The notes: a model not told the origin generated them from the letters alone. A stretch of DNA of 64,000 nucleotides from Marinomonas posidonica IVIA-Po-181 (GCF_000214215.1 NC_015559.1:558001-622000), one strand, 5' to 3'; shown: positions 1 to 10,112, counted from the first letter of the stretch. Program-made: numbers and translations.

Positions 1-1
1 G

Positions 2-679
2 TTTGGCATCTTGCTGAATGTGGGAATGCCTGCCGGTTTTGCCTTTGCGTTTGAGGTTGGCTTGTTTTCCTCGATGACCTGGTTGATTTCGTCTTTTGGG
101 GATTTGGCATTGGGTAGCGGTCAGATCGTCATGTCGTATACCTCATTTTTGTTTACGCCAGTGATGGCCATGAGCGCGGTAACTGCCATTGTGGTTGCAA
201 AGGCCATGTCAAAAGAGGGCGTGGACGGAGTGATGAAACGTCTGCGAGTGATTGTATTGCTCGGTTTAGGCTATGTTGGCGGTTGCTTTGCTATTACGCA
301 GACGTTTAACGAACAGATTCCCTACCTCTACAGCAGTAATGATGACGTTGTTGCACTGGCGGCCAGCATCTTATTGATTTCTTCTTGTTACCAGTTACCT
401 GATATGCTGCAAGCGACATTTACGGGGGCTTTGCGTGGTTTCAGGGATACTCGTTCTTCGATGATTGCCTTTGGGGTATCCTTGTTTGGATTGAGCATAC
501 CACTTGGCTTTTGGCTATCGCATTATAGTCCTTGGTCAGAGACATTATCCCTGCGGGGGTTTTACATTGGTTTAGGCGCAGGCCTGATCTTGTTAGCGAG
601 TATTTTAATATTACGTTTTCATTACGTTTTAAAACGTTACAAGGGCAAACGAATTTCATCGCCGCGGGAAGTGGCTTAG
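2..679 (+). CDS. MATE family efflux transporter, C-terminal part (5' end outside window)
   Basis: The reading frame is open from base 2, so the gene starts upstream of the window and about 225 residues remain. The protein is a chain of hydrophobic segments, with stretches such as GFAFAFEVGLF and a PDMLQATFTGALRG region typical of the second half of NorM-like multidrug/Na+ (or H+) antiporters of the MATE family in the inner membrane. It ends in a basic tail (KRYKGKRISSPREVA), usual for the cytoplasmic C terminus. A TTG at base 11 is not a credible start because the homology continues upstream. The substrate cannot be told from this part. The next gene, the broken galE, follows after 44 bases and need not be related. 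Confidence 0.85.
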   Translation, partial: FGILLNVGMPAGFAFAFEVGLFSSMTWLISSFGDLALGSGQIVMSYTSFLFTPVMAMSAVTAIVVAKAMSKEGVDGVMKRLRVIVLLGLGYVGGCFAITQTFNEQIPYLYSSNDDVVALAASILLISSCYQLPDMLQATFTGALRGFRDTRSSMIAFGVSLFGLSIPLGFWLSHYSPWSETLSLRGFYIGLGAGLILLASILILRFHYVLKRYKGKRISSPREVA

Positions 680-723
680 TCTTGTGATTTAAGTATTTTG
701 ATTTAAGTGCTAGGAAATATGGT

Positions 724-1750
724 ATGAAACAGATTTTAGTTACAGGTGGTGCGGGGTTTATAGGTAGTCATACTTGTGTGGAATTGTTGCTGCAAGGGTA
801 TGAGGTCGTTGTAGTGGATAACCTATGTAATGCCAATCCTGAAGTCTTTAATCGTATCCAAACCATTACCAATCAATCGGTTATTTTTTTATGAAGCGGA
901 TCTGCTTGATCAGTCAGCCATTGACGCTATTTTTGAGCAACACAGTATCGATGCTGTTATTCATTTTGCCGGGCTAAAAGCGGTAGGGGAATCCACACAA
1001 ATTCCAATCACCTATTACCACAATAATCTGACCAGCACCTTGCTGTTGTTAGAGGTGATGGTGAAACATCATGTCTTTAATCTTGTTTTCAGTTCTTCCG
1101 CTACGGTTTATGGTGAACATAACCCGATTCCTTATGTGGAGCATTTTCCTTTAAGCTCAACAAGTCCATATGGTCGTACCAAGGTGATGATTGAGCAATT
1201 TTTACAAGATGCTTTTGTCTCGGATCCAAGATGGAATGTGTCCTTGTTGCGCTATTTTAATCCTGTTGGTGCTCATCCAAGTGGTTTAATTGGTGAAGAT
1301 CCAAATGGCATTCCAAATAATCTCATGCCTTTCATTGCTCAAGTTGCCGTCGGCAAGCGTGAAAAACTGAGTGTATTCGGTGGGGATTATCCGACTCACG
1401 ACGGCACCGGCGTGCGAGATTACATCCATGTGGTGGATTTAGCATTGGGTCACATTAAAGCGCTTCAGAAGCTAGAGGAACAACAATCGGCGAGCATTGA
1501 AGCCTATAACTTGGGGGCTGGAAAAGGTGATAGTGTATTGGACGTGTTAAAGGCATTTGAAAAAGCTTCTGGTAAAGACATTGCTTATTCAATTGAAGCC
1601 AGACGAGCTGGCGATATCGCCGAGTTTTACGCGAATGCAGACAAAGCTAAAGCCGAATTGGGTTGGGAAGTCGAATTAACCTTAGAAGACATGTGCCGAG
1701 ACGCATGGAGATGGCAAAGTCAAAACCCCAATGGTTTTGGTGACTCTTAA
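724..1750 (+). pseudogene. galE: UDP-glucose 4-epimerase GalE, disrupted by a frameshift
   Basis: GalE interconverts UDP-glucose and UDP-galactose for surface polysaccharides. Frame 1 starts at ATG 724 with the NAD-binding motif GGAGFIGSH and stays GalE-like until a TGA at 892-894. The rest ([15 protein letters not shown] onward) continues in another frame to 1750, including the catalytic SSSATVYG and YGRTK motifs and the normal C-terminal part. The break lies in a run of seven T at 884-890; six T would restore one frame of about 340 residues, the normal family length. Either the gene is a recent pseudogene, or the run is a sequencing error or slippage site. Nothing else in the protein looks decayed, which favours a very recent or artefactual change. 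An internal ATG at 830 opens the second frame but would give a protein without its dinucleotide-binding end. Confidence 0.8.
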
Positions 1751-1771
1751 CCTACCTTTAGTACGCTGACA

Positions 1772-3265
1772 TTAGAGTGGGCAAGCTGATTGAATGTTGA
1801 ACCTGCGACATTGCTCAATGAGTTGATCTATGTCCATATGTTGTTCAACGCGGTTGGCCAGTCGCTCAATTTCGCTCTCTCTGTGTTGGCGATAATCAAA
1901 TGCTTTGCTTTGAGTGTGTCCGGCCCATTCTAACAAGGCGTTTAAGGCACCAGTATGATCAAACAAACCATGTAAGTAAGTACCGATGATTTGCCCATCG
2001 ACAGATCGATAACCTTCCGCTTCGCCATTATCCAGTTCGATCAAGGGGTCATGAGCTTGGGTGAATTGAGAAACACCTGAGTGAATTTCATAGCCTGTGA
2101 TCTGAGCTTGTCCCTGTATTAGCTTGCCTTGTTGTTGCTTAAGTTGTTTTTCCTCTTTTAAGACGGTTGTCATGGGGATGAAGCCAAAGCCATTGGTTTG
2201 TGTGCCCGGTGTTTGGTTTTCTAGCCCAAGGGGATCCGATAGGTGTTCTCCGAGCATTTGGAAGCCGCCGCAGATACCAATGACTTTACCGCCGTATCTA
2301 AGGTGTTTCTGCAAATAGTTTTCCCAGCCTTGTTGACGAAGAAAGGCCAGATCACTTTGTACGCTTTTGCTGCCGGGTAAAATCACTAGGTCAGCGGGAG
2401 GGATTGGCTCATTGGCACCCACTAATGTCACTTGTACCTCTGGGTGCAAGCGCAGGGCGTCCCAATCGGTATGATTACTAGTTCGAGGCATGACGGGAAT
2501 GACCACTTGCAGTTTATCTGTCGAATGGTCCTTGATGGGGCTCTGAGCCACGGCGTCTTCCGACTCTAAATGAAAGCCTGTCAGATAAGGTAAGACCCCT
2601 AATACAGGTTTGCCAGTATGTTCTTTTAACCAGTCGAGCCCAGGCTGCAATAGGCTGATGTCGCCACGAAAACGGTTAATCACAAAACCAATCACCCTGT
2701 CTTGCTCACTTTGGCTAAGCAGGTCTAATGTGCCGACTAGATGCGCAAAGACACCGCCTTTGTCTATGTCGGCAATGATGATAACGGGGCAATCAATGCT
2801 TTCCGCAAAGCCCATGTTGGCAATATCACGAGCGCGTAGGTTGATCTCGGCTGGGCTGCCAGCCCCTTCTATTAATACCGCTTGATATTGTTCAGCAAGG
2901 CGATGGTAGGAATCCAAGGCGGCCTGTTTGGCGATGCTTTTGTATTGGTGATATCCGACCGCATTCATATTGCCCACGGCTTTGCCTTGAATGATGACTT
3001 GGGCGCCAGTGTCTGTGTTGGGCTTGAGCAGAATGGGGTTCATGTCCACATGGGGGGCCAAGTGAGCTGCCTGAGCTTGTACGGCTTGAGCTCGGCCGAT
3101 TTCATGGCCATCTTGGGTGACTGCGCTGTTGAGTGCCATGTTTTGTGGTTTGAAAGGCACAACCGAGAGCTGGCGTTTTACCAAGAGTCGGCATAGCGCT
3201 GTCACTAGGGTGCTTTTTCCAGCATCAGAGGTTGTCCCTTGGACCATTAAGCTAAAGGCAGGCAT
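1772..3265 (-). CDS. cobQ: Cobyric acid synthase CobQ
   Basis: CobQ amidates the b, d, e and g side chains of adenosylcobyrinic acid a,c-diamide with glutamine and ATP, giving cobyric acid in the late cobalamin pathway. The 497-residue length is typical. The N-terminal dethiobiotin-synthetase-like domain carries the P-loop-like [11 protein letters not shown] (about residues 10-20) and conserved [11 protein letters not shown]. The C-terminal class I glutamine amidotransferase domain has the nucleophile elbow [10 protein letters not shown] (Cys near residue 333) and the catalytic His in [10 protein letters not shown]. The gene is divergent from cbiB with only 77 bases between start codons, so both promoters must share that gap. 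I see no cobalamin riboswitch in it. Confidence 0.97.
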   Translation of the reverse strand: MPAFSLMVQGTTSDAGKSTLVTALCRLLVKRQLSVVPFKPQNMALNSAVTQDGHEIGRAQAVQAQAAHLAPHVDMNPILLKPNTDTGAQVIIQGKAVGNMNAVGYHQYKSIAKQAALDSYHRLAEQYQAVLIEGAGSPAEINLRARDIANMGFAESIDCPVIIIADIDKGGVFAHLVGTLDLLSQSEQDRVIGFVINRFRGDISLLQPGLDWLKEHTGKPVLGVLPYLTGFHLESEDAVAQSPIKDHSTDKLQVVIPVMPRTSNHTDWDALRLHPEVQVTLVGANEPIPPADLVILPGSKSVQSDLAFLRQQGWENYLQKHLRYGGKVIGICGGFQMLGEHLSDPLGLENQTPGTQTNGFGFIPMTTVLKEEKQLKQQQGKLIQGQAQITGYEIHSGVSQFTQAHDPLIELDNGEAEGYRSVDGQIIGTYLHGLFDHTGALNALLEWAGHTQSKAFDYRQHRESEIERLANRVEQHMDIDQLIEQCRRFNIQSACPL

Positions 3266-3342
3266 GAAGTCATCACGTTTTAAATCAATAAGGTGTTAGA
3301 ATTCTACCCAATGTTTCGATCACTGAAAAACGACCAATATTC

Positions 3343-4302
3343 ATGATGACTTCAATTTTTGACTTTATATCGACGAATGCCCTTATTTTAATCATTGCTC
3401 TGCTGCTGGACCGATTAATTGGTGAGCCTAAATCATGGCACCCACTGGTTTGGTTCGGGCGATGGGTGGATCTTGTGCGCCAATATACTATGGCGCCTCA
3501 AACTGCTAAGGCTGGGCAACAGAAACGAGCGGGAGTATTTGCTTGGGGGTTGGCGGTGATACCTTGGTTATTGGTTTTATATGCCTTGTTTTGGCTGTTA
3601 CCGACTTGGTTAGACCGCAGTCTTGCGGTGTTGATTGTGTATTTTGCTATTGGTTGGCAAAGTTTAAGAGAACATGCGTTTGCCATTGCTGAGCCATTGC
3701 AGAAAGCATCCCAAGGCGATTCGTCTGGGTTACAGCAAGCACGACAAGCGGTCGGTTATATTGTGAGTCGTGACACACAAAACCTAGGTGAAGAAGAGAT
3801 TGCCAAAGCGGGTATTGAGTCTGTGTTAGAAAACGGTAGTGATGCCATTTTTGCGCCGATATTTTGGTTTGTGATTGCCGGTGTGCCGGGGATTTTGCTC
3901 TATCGACTTGCCAATACATTGGATGCTATGTGGGGTTACAAAAATAACACCTTTATTCACTTTGGTTGGTTTGCCGCGCGTTTCGATGATGTGTTGAATT
4001 ATTTGCCAGCGCGATTGGTGGTTTTTACCTATGGAGCCTGTGGTGAATGGCATGCGGCGTTGCGTTCTGCTCGTCGCCCCTCCGCCAGTTGGAAAAGTCC
4101 TAATGCTGGCCCAGTAATGGCTTCAGGTGCGGGTGCGTTAGGTATCCAAGTTGGTGGAAGTGCGGCCTATTTTGGCAAAATGGAAGAGCGCCCGATTTTA
4201 GGGGAAGGGGAGCAAGCTCAACCCAAAGACCTGGTACGAGCCGTTGAGCTGGTGGACAGAAGCGTGTATTTGTGGGGATTTGTCATATGTCTGCTGTTTT
4301 AA
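3343..4302 (+). CDS. cbiB: Adenosylcobinamide-phosphate synthase CbiB
   Basis: CbiB (CobD in Pseudomonas naming) joins aminopropanol or its phosphate to adenosylcobyric acid at the inner membrane. The 319 residues contain the family signature LLLDRLIGEPKSWHPLVWFGRW near the N terminus, several membrane segments (about 60-95, 175-205 and the C terminus) and the conserved SVLENGSDAIFAPIFWF and RLANTLDAMWGY blocks in the middle. An ATG-ATG pair at 3343/3346 gives the start. Its end overlaps the next gene by 16 bases, which indicates translational coupling in a cbiB-cobD-cobU operon. Confidence 0.95.
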   Translation: MMTSIFDFISTNALILIIALLLDRLIGEPKSWHPLVWFGRWVDLVRQYTMAPQTAKAGQQKRAGVFAWGLAVIPWLLVLYALFWLLPTWLDRSLAVLIVYFAIGWQSLREHAFAIAEPLQKASQGDSSGLQQARQAVGYIVSRDTQNLGEEEIAKAGIESVLENGSDAIFAPIFWFVIAGVPGILLYRLANTLDAMWGYKNNTFIHFGWFAARFDDVLNYLPARLVVFTYGACGEWHAALRSARRPSASWKSPNAGPVMASGAGALGIQVGGSAAYFGKMEERPILGEGEQAQPKDLVRAVELVDRSVYLWGFVICLLF

Positions 4303-5393
4303 ATAAAGCCAATTTGGATGTGGCCAGTTTGCCGCATGGTGGGGATTTAGAGTGCTGGCAAAGACAAGAAGGTGATCAGGCTTTGTCTTGGTTGGATTTG
4401 TCTTCTGCTTGTAATCGCGAACCTTGGCCAATTCCTGATTTTCCCAAATCCCTTTGGATGGCGTTGCCAGATCAGGCGGCGTTAATGCAGTCGGCACGGT
4501 CGTATTATGGTGTTTGTCCCACTGTGATTGCGTCGGGTAGTCAACAAATAATCGAAGCCTTACCCATCTTGAAGCGTGAACAGCTTTCCTCAGAAAGTAC
4601 CTTGTCCAATCGTGTCTTTGTCCCTAGAGTCGGTTACCAAGAACACGCTTTTGTCTGGCAAAAATGGGGATTTGAACTGGCTTATTATGACAATTTGAGT
4701 GAGTTACTCGAACAGACTTGGACGGTGGCTGTTTTAGTGAATCCAAATAACCCGACTGGGGAGTGGACGGATTCTGAATTGGCTTTGAAGGTACTAGCAC
4801 ACGCGCAAAAACAGCATGCTTGGTTTGTTGTTGATGAGGCGTTCATTGATGTTCAGCCTGAGTTCAGTCTACTAAGCCGATTGGATGAACAAATCGACGG
4901 TGAGCATGGTTTTGATTCTTTGTTTGTGTTGCGTTCAGTGGGTAAATTTTTTGGTTTAGCTGGTGCAAGAGTTGGCTTCGTTTTTTGTCATCCAGACTGG
5001 CAGCAAAGCTTGAATAACTTAATCGGGCCTTGGCCTGTGGCCAGTGCCAGTTTGCATCTAGTGGACTTGGCGTTGCAAGATCAAGCATGGCAGTTGGTAG
5101 CAAAGCGCAATTTACTGGCTCGTCAGACTTACTTTGTTGAAAAAGTGCTGCCTAAGTTCCATACCATATTCGACTCACAAGATTATACCTTGCATCCTTT
5201 GTTTGTGACTTGGCGACTGTCAGGTCAAGGTTATGCAGAACAGGTGTTTGCTATGTTGCATGAGGTGGGGGTGCACACGCGTTTAGGTGACGGTTGGATA
5301 CGGGTAGCAATGCCTGCTATGTCTGAAATAGAGACATTAGATGCCTTGTTGATACAATTATTAAAAGGGGCAGGGGGGCGTGATTTAGCATGA
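4287..5393 (+). CDS. cobD: Threonine-phosphate decarboxylase (PLP class II aminotransferase), cobalamin biosynthesis
   Basis: This is the CobD (Salmonella) / CobC (Pseudomonas) type PLP enzyme. It decarboxylates L-threonine-O-3-phosphate to aminopropanol phosphate, the substrate of the CbiB step encoded just upstream. Visible features are the N-terminal HGGDL motif, LVNPNNPTGEW (PLP contact), FVVDEAFIDV, and the Schiff-base lysine in SVGKFFGLAGARVGF. I chose ATG 4287 rather than an in-frame GTG at 4272 because the protein then begins MSAVLNKANL and needs no five-residue extension. The gene overlaps cbiB at its start and cobU by four bases at its end. The length of 368 is slightly above the family norm. 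Confidence 0.93.
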   Translation: MSAVLNKANLDVASLPHGGDLECWQRQEGDQALSWLDLSSACNREPWPIPDFPKSLWMALPDQAALMQSARSYYGVCPTVIASGSQQIIEALPILKREQLSSESTLSNRVFVPRVGYQEHAFVWQKWGFELAYYDNLSELLEQTWTVAVLVNPNNPTGEWTDSELALKVLAHAQKQHAWFVVDEAFIDVQPEFSLLSRLDEQIDGEHGFDSLFVLRSVGKFFGLAGARVGFVFCHPDWQQSLNNLIGPWPVASASLHLVDLALQDQAWQLVAKRNLLARQTYFVEKVLPKFHTIFDSQDYTLHPLFVTWRLSGQGYAEQVFAMLHEVGVHTRLGDGWIRVAMPAMSEIETLDALLIQLLKGAGGRDLA

Positions 5394-5899
5394 AGCATTT
5401 GGTACTGGGAGGCGTTCGCAGTGGCAAAAGTGCCTTTGCCCAAGATTTGGTTGCTGAAACTGGCAAACCTGTTTGTTATGTGGCGACGTCTCAAGTTTGG
5501 GATGATGAAATGGCGCAACGGGTTGAGCGACATAAATTGAATCGTCCTGCACAATGGCAGCTGATTGAAGAACCGATTGCACTGGCAGAGACGCTCAACC
5601 GTCTCAATAATGTCCAGCAAGCCGTGATTGTGGAATGCTTTAGTCTGTGGCTAAGCAACCTTTTGTGCCTAGAGGACGATCAAGCGTTTGAGAGAGAGCG
5701 TCAATCACTATTAAACGCCGTAAAGCAATTTCAAGGGGATTTGGTGCTGGTATCCAGTGAAGTCGGTTTGGGCATCATGCCGATGAATGCATTGGCCAGA
5801 CGCTTTGCGGATGAAGCAGGAATGCTGAACCAATCATTGGCTAAATTGACCGATCGGGTAACTTTTGTTGCAGCCGGGCTGCCAATGCCATTAAAATAG
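5390..5899 (+). CDS. cobU: Bifunctional adenosylcobinamide kinase / guanylyltransferase CobU
   Basis: CobU (CobP) phosphorylates adenosylcobinamide and transfers GMP to give adenosylcobinamide-GDP. The P-loop GGVRSGKSAFAQ lies at residues 7-18, a YVATSQVWDDEM block follows, and RVERHKLNRP carries the guanylylated histidine. VSSEVGLGIMPMNALARRFADEAG is the usual C-terminal signature. At 169 residues it is close to the family length. It starts inside the stop of cobD (ATGA overlap) and is the last gene of the block. CobS and CobT, needed to finish the nucleotide loop, are not in this window. Confidence 0.96.
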   Translation: MKHLVLGGVRSGKSAFAQDLVAETGKPVCYVATSQVWDDEMAQRVERHKLNRPAQWQLIEEPIALAETLNRLNNVQQAVIVECFSLWLSNLLCLEDDQAFERERQSLLNAVKQFQGDLVLVSSEVGLGIMPMNALARRFADEAGMLNQSLAKLTDRVTFVAAGLPMPLK

Positions 5900-6030
5900 C
5901 ATGCCTTCCAATACCTTAAAATCGATCTTTGAATGCTGTTTCTCTGTGCATACTGTTTATGTACAGGTTGTTTTCCTTAAGACGATTTATTAGTTTTTAA
6001 TTACGATAGCTTGAAAGCATAGGAGCCTTG

Positions 6031-6528
6031 ATGACCCCTTATTCAAAAGATTTTCCTGTTTCTTGGGAAGAGCTGCATAGAAATGCACGTGCTTTGTCTT
6101 GGCGTTTGCTTGAGCAAGGCCCTTGGAAAGGCATTATTGCGATTACTCGCGGTGGTTTAGTACCTGCGGCCATCTTGTGCCGTGAGATGGATATTCGCCT
6201 AATTGATACTATTTGTGTCGTTAGTTATGGTGCTGATGAAGATGGTGGTGCGGCGATGAAACAAGGTGACTTAAATGTGTTAAAAGGCGTGGAAGGAGAT
6301 GGCGAAGGTTTCATTCTAATCGACGACCTAGTGGACACTGGTCGTACGGCGGCGAAGGTTCGTGAAATGTTACCTAAAGCACACTTTGCTACTATTTATG
6401 CCAAGCCAGCTGGTAAGCCATTAGTGGATACCTTCGTAACGGAAGTGAGTCAAGACACTTGGATTCGATTCCCTTGGGACATGGAATACACCTTCTCCAC
6501 ACCTCTGGCAGACCGTCAGCCAATATAA
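6031..6528 (+). CDS. gpt: Xanthine(-guanine) phosphoribosyltransferase
   Basis: The enzyme salvages xanthine and guanine by adding ribose phosphate from PRPP. The PRPP-binding motif [18 protein letters not shown] sits around residues 89-106, and the N-terminal [22 protein letters not shown] block matches bacterial Gpt. It is 165 residues long. ATG 6031 lies five bases after AGGAG (6021-6025); a TTG three bases earlier is less likely. It stands alone, with 131 bases after cobU and a hairpin at 6562-6602 behind it. Confidence 0.94.
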   Translation: MTPYSKDFPVSWEELHRNARALSWRLLEQGPWKGIIAITRGGLVPAAILCREMDIRLIDTICVVSYGADEDGGAAMKQGDLNVLKGVEGDGEGFILIDDLVDTGRTAAKVREMLPKAHFATIYAKPAGKPLVDTFVTEVSQDTWIRFPWDMEYTFSTPLADRQPI

Positions 6529-6561
6529 ATTTATCTTCCTATCTTATTGAATTCATGAAAT

Positions 6562-6602
6562 AAAAACGAGGGTTTATAAATTTACACAAATCTCTCGTTT
6601 TT
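6562..6602 (+). terminator. Likely terminator downstream of gpt
   Basis: The arms AAAAACGAG (6562-6570) and CTCGTTTTT (6594-6602) pair perfectly around a 23-base loop, and more T-rich sequence follows. The loop is long for an intrinsic terminator, so this is a moderate call. Confidence 0.45.
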
Positions 6603-6705
6603 CTTCTCGTTTTATAAGCTACCTTTAAAGTATGTTTTACAGAAAACATGACCGATGCAATCTGTCATTTCTGACCTGCTTTATAACTCTTATAGGATGT
6701 TGAAA

Positions 6706-7113
6706 ATGAGTATTAGGTTAATCCGACTGGTGTTGGTTGCTATTTTTTCAGGCTTAGCGGCACTTCCTCTTTACGCGGAAGCCATTGTGGCTCGAGCGCA
6801 GTTCGCAACGGATGTTATAGACCGTGAGCCGATTGATGACATAGGCAAAGTCGTTAAAGTGGAATACGGTGCGATTCAACGCGTGTATTTTTTTACTGAT
6901 CTACGAGACATGTCTGGTAGCAAGGTATCTCACCATTGGACACTAGATGGTGAAGACATGGCTGAAGTGTCTTTTGAAATCGGTGGAGATCGTTGGCGTG
7001 TTTGGTCTAGTAAACGTTTGATGCCGGGGTTTGATGGTAAATGGCGTGTCGACGTCGTGCAAGACGGTGAAGTGATCGAGAGTCATTCTTTTGATTATGT
7101 CGATGACGAATAG
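6706..7113 (+). CDS. DUF2914 domain protein, exported
   Basis: Function is unknown. The protein has an N-terminal hydrophobic segment (RLIRLVLVAIFSGLAALPLYAEA) that looks like a signal peptide with cleavage after AEA. The mature part, about 110 residues, is a single DUF2914 domain with HHWTLDGEDMAEVSFEIGG, RVWSSKRLMPGFDGKWRVDVV and an acidic C terminus. ATG 6706 is preceded by AGGA at 6694-6697. ATG 6697 and 6655 are also in frame but less well placed. A strong bidirectional terminator follows at 7170-7205. Confidence 0.75.
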   Translation: MSIRLIRLVLVAIFSGLAALPLYAEAIVARAQFATDVIDREPIDDIGKVVKVEYGAIQRVYFFTDLRDMSGSKVSHHWTLDGEDMAEVSFEIGGDRWRVWSSKRLMPGFDGKWRVDVVQDGEVIESHSFDYVDDE

Positions 7114-7169
7114 TGTAAACGAAGAATATCCCCATTTTGTTCCAGTGTTATTGGTCCTCAGGTTTCCCC

Positions 7170-7205
7170 ATAAAGCCCATTCATGAAGACATGAATGGGC
7201 TTTAT
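7170..7205. terminator. Bidirectional terminator between the DUF2914 gene and astB
   Basis: A perfect 16-base inverted repeat (7170-7185 and 7190-7205) closes a four-base loop (AAGA). It lies between convergent genes and has A- and T-rich flanks on both sides, so it can stop transcription from either direction. Confidence 0.85.
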
Positions 7206-7234
7206 GCTTTCTCGTTATTATTAGTGGACAGACC

Positions 7235-8584
7235 TTAGATTTTCTGGAAAGGGTAAATGCTGCCCAAGTTCAATAATTGCGTCAATTCATCCAGTGCCGT
7301 GCGGCTTTCGATTAAGAGTTGTGGGTCGGCCAAGTCTGCTTCCACTAAACGATCACGGTAATGACGATCAACCCATTGATTCAGTTGAATGAACTGTTCG
7401 TCATTCATCCAAATTGCAGGATTGACTGCTTGGCGCTCAGCTTTGGTGAGCGCCACTCTTAGTCGTAAGCAAGCAGGGCCACCACCGTTACTCATACTTT
7501 GTTTAAGATCGAATACTTTCACTTCTTGAATTGGGGCGTTTGATTCAACTAATGATTGAAGATAGCGCCAGACATTTGGATTGGCTTGGCATTCACCAGG
7601 CACAATCAACACCATGTTATCGTCACCGCGACTGAGGAGCTGACTATTAAACAAATATGACTGAATGCAGTCTTGTACTGAAACGGCGTCGCTTGGTACT
7701 TCAATGAAGTGAAATGGACTGGTTCTGTCTCCCCAAGCAGTGAGCAAATCTTGTTTCATTTGCGCTGTATCAAGAAAGGCTTGCTGATGGTAAAAATGTG
7801 CATTGCGATTGCCGACCGCGATCACATCATTATGGAATACGCCGGCGTCAATAACATCTGGGTTTTGCTGTGCGTAAACCACTTGCTGAGGCGATAATCC
7901 ATGCGCTCTTGCAACCGCTTGTGAGGCTTCCAAAGTTTGACGTGCGGGAAATGATGTTGGCCTCGGAGCGGCTTGATCGAAGGCCTTCGTACCATAGACA
8001 AAAAATTCAATGCCGGCTTCGTTGTAGTGCTCACAAAAACGTGTGTGATTGGCCGCCCCTTCGTCACCAAAATGCTCAACGCTGGGGAGAGCGTTGTGAT
8101 GGGAAAAATACTGCGAGTCAGCAAAACTAGCTCGTAAAATGGCCGCAGTTGTTTCATGTTCGATAGAGCGATGAAACTTATTGACTAAGTTTGCTGTGGT
8201 GAAATGAACGCGTCCATCCTGCGTGTCGCCACTGGGTGAGACAGTCGCCGCATTGGCTGTCCACATACAAGAGGCCGAGCTGACAGCGGCAAGCAATTTT
8301 GGTGCTTGTTTTACTACTTTTTCCAGCACTTGCTGATCGCTCCCCGAAAAGCCTAATCGACGTAAGGTCGGTAGATGAGGGCGCTCGTGAGGCGCTAGAA
8401 TACCTTGTGCGAAGCCCATGTCTGCTAGGGCTTTCATTTTCTCCAAACCTTGTTTTGCCGCGGCTTTGGGATTTGACCCTTGAGTGGCGTTTTTAAGGGA
8501 GGCGACGTTTCCAAAGGAAAGGCCGCTGTAGTTGTGTGTCGGGCCAACTAAACCGTCAAAATTGGCTTCGGTTGCTGAGTTCAT
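7235..8584 (-). CDS. astB: N-succinylarginine dihydrolase AstB
   Basis: AstB hydrolyses N2-succinylarginine to succinylornithine, CO2 and two NH3, the second step of the arginine succinyltransferase pathway. The 449 residues begin with the family signature [21 protein letters not shown]. The catalytic region includes [10 protein letters not shown] and, near the C terminus, [15 protein letters not shown] with the nucleophilic cysteine. It is the last gene of a minus-strand block aruF-aruG-astD-astB, 43 bases after astD, and ends at a strong terminator. Confidence 0.97.
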   Translation of the reverse strand: MNSATEANFDGLVGPTHNYSGLSFGNVASLKNATQGSNPKAAAKQGLEKMKALADMGFAQGILAPHERPHLPTLRRLGFSGSDQQVLEKVVKQAPKLLAAVSSASCMWTANAATVSPSGDTQDGRVHFTTANLVNKFHRSIEHETTAAILRASFADSQYFSHHNALPSVEHFGDEGAANHTRFCEHYNEAGIEFFVYGTKAFDQAAPRPTSFPARQTLEASQAVARAHGLSPQQVVYAQQNPDVIDAGVFHNDVIAVGNRNAHFYHQQAFLDTAQMKQDLLTAWGDRTSPFHFIEVPSDAVSVQDCIQSYLFNSQLLSRGDDNMVLIVPGECQANPNVWRYLQSLVESNAPIQEVKVFDLKQSMSNGGGPACLRLRVALTKAERQAVNPAIWMNDEQFIQLNQWVDRHYRDRLVEADLADPQLLIESRTALDELTQLLNLGSIYPFQKI

Positions 8585-8627
8585 GTTGACCTCTTTAGAT
8601 ACTGATTAAGCACTTTGGCTATTATGT

Positions 8628-10112
8628 TTATGAATTTGTTTGAAGCGTTAGGCCAGGAAGGAGCTTTTCTGGCACTGTAAGTTCGTCTACTTCAATGCTG
8701 GCGACAGGGTAAGCACAGTAGTCAGCGGCGTAGTATGCGCTGGCTCTATGGTTGCCACTGGCACCGGTACCGCCAAATGGGGCAGCACTAGAGGCGCCGG
8801 TTGTTTGGCGATTCCAATTAATAATGCCTGCTCGGCTATGTTGCAAAAAGTATTCATATTCGTCTCGCTCATCCGACAATAGTCCAGCCGAGAGGCCAAA
8901 ACGCGTATTATTGGCAACGTTCATTGCTTGAGTCATTGAGTCATATCGAATGACGGTCAACAAAGGGCCAAAATACTCTTGATCAGGGAGTCGATCTTGG
9001 ATCTTGGTCGCGTCGACAATACCAGGCGTTACAAAGCCTGTTTGTGGAGCACCTCTTGTCATCTCGAGCAAGGGTGTTGCTCCCATATCTAGTAAAGTAT
9101 GAAATGCTTTAAGAACATGCTCTGCGGCATTGGCCGACACTAAAGGACCAATAAAAGGTTGAGGGTCGGCATCAAAACGATCAATGCCAATGGCTTTGGT
9201 TGCGTTCACTAGACGCGTGATAACCTGATCACCAAGTGGGCCTTTTGGCACCAGTAAACGGCGAGCACAGGTACAACGCTGGCCGGTTGAAATAAAGGCC
9301 GACTGAAGAATTTCATGTGTCACAGCGTTCAAATCTGATACTTTTTCAGACACAATCAAAGGGTTATTCCCCCCCATCTCTAAAGCTAAAATTTTACCCG
9401 GATGACCTGCAAAATCTTGATGCAGTAAGTGGCCGACTTCTGGACTGCCAGTAAAGAATAAACCGTCAATGTCTTGATGATTGGCAAGAGCAATACCCGT
9501 CTTCCGTTCTCCTTGTACTAGATTTAGCACGCCATCAGGGATACCGGCTTGTTGCCACAACTGGACAATTTTGTCCGAGGTTGCTGGGGCTTGTTCACTG
9601 GGCTTGAATACCAGTGTATTGCCTGCAATCAATGCAGGTACAATGTGACCATTAGGTAGGTGTCCAGGGAAGTTATAGGGGCCAAATACTGCTACGACAC
9701 CATGAGGTCGATGACGTAAGACTGCTTTGGCTCCCGGCATTGAGGTTTCTTTGGTGCCGCTTCTATCGTGGTAAGCTTGCTGTGAAATTCCCACTTTGCC
9801 GATCATGGCAGCCACTTCTGTACGGGTTTCCCACAAGGGCTTGCCAGTTTCGCGACTGATTAGAATAGCGACCTCTTCAGAGTGAGTTTTTAATAATTCG
9901 ACAAAGTGCTCGATGATGCTCAAACGTTCTTCTAGAGGTCGATTGGCCCAGTTAGGAAAGGCCTGACGAGCGACCTGAATAGCAAGGTTTACTTGTTGTT
10001 CTGTGGCACTGTTTGCTTGCCAAACCTTTGTTGCATCACTTGGGTCGATTGATTGAAACGGTTGCCCTTCGCCAATTTGCCATTGGCCATTGATAAAGTG
10101 TGCTTGTTTCAT
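8628..10112 (-). CDS. astD: Succinylglutamate-semialdehyde dehydrogenase AstD
   Basis: AstD oxidises N-succinylglutamate 5-semialdehyde with NAD, the fourth step of arginine succinyltransferase catabolism. The 494-residue aldehyde dehydrogenase shows FGPYNFPGHLPNGHI, the NAD-site FFTGSPEVG, the general base in LALEMGGNNPLIV, and the catalytic cysteine in STGQRCTCARRLL, all as in AstD. It lies 10 bases after the arginine succinyltransferase beta gene and is presumably co-transcribed with it. Confidence 0.96.
   Translation of the reverse strand: MKQAHFINGQWQIGEGQPFQSIDPSDATKVWQANSATEQQVNLAIQVARQAFPNWANRPLEERLSIIEHFVELLKTHSEEVAILISRETGKPLWETRTEVAAMIGKVGISQQAYHDRSGTKETSMPGAKAVLRHRPHGVVAVFGPYNFPGHLPNGHIVPALIAGNTLVFKPSEQAPATSDKIVQLWQQAGIPDGVLNLVQGERKTGIALANHQDIDGLFFTGSPEVGHLLHQDFAGHPGKILALEMGGNNPLIVSEKVSDLNAVTHEILQSAFISTGQRCTCARRLLVPKGPLGDQVITRLVNATKAIGIDRFDADPQPFIGPLVSANAAEHVLKAFHTLLDMGATPLLEMTRGAPQTGFVTPGIVDATKIQDRLPDQEYFGPLLTVIRYDSMTQAMNVANNTRFGLSAGLLSDERDEYEYFLQHSRAGIINWNRQTTGASSAAPFGGTGASGNHRASAYYAADYCAYPVASIEVDELTVPEKLLPGLTLQTNS

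Noticed and set aside
830..1750. A separate epimerase-like gene starting at ATG 830
   Set aside because: It would lack the NAD-binding N terminus, which is present just upstream in the other frame; a frameshifted galE explains both parts.
5953..5966. CTGTTTATGTACAG resembling a LexA box before gpt
   Set aside because: The spacer between CTGT and ACAG is six bases instead of eight, and gpt is not an SOS-type gene.
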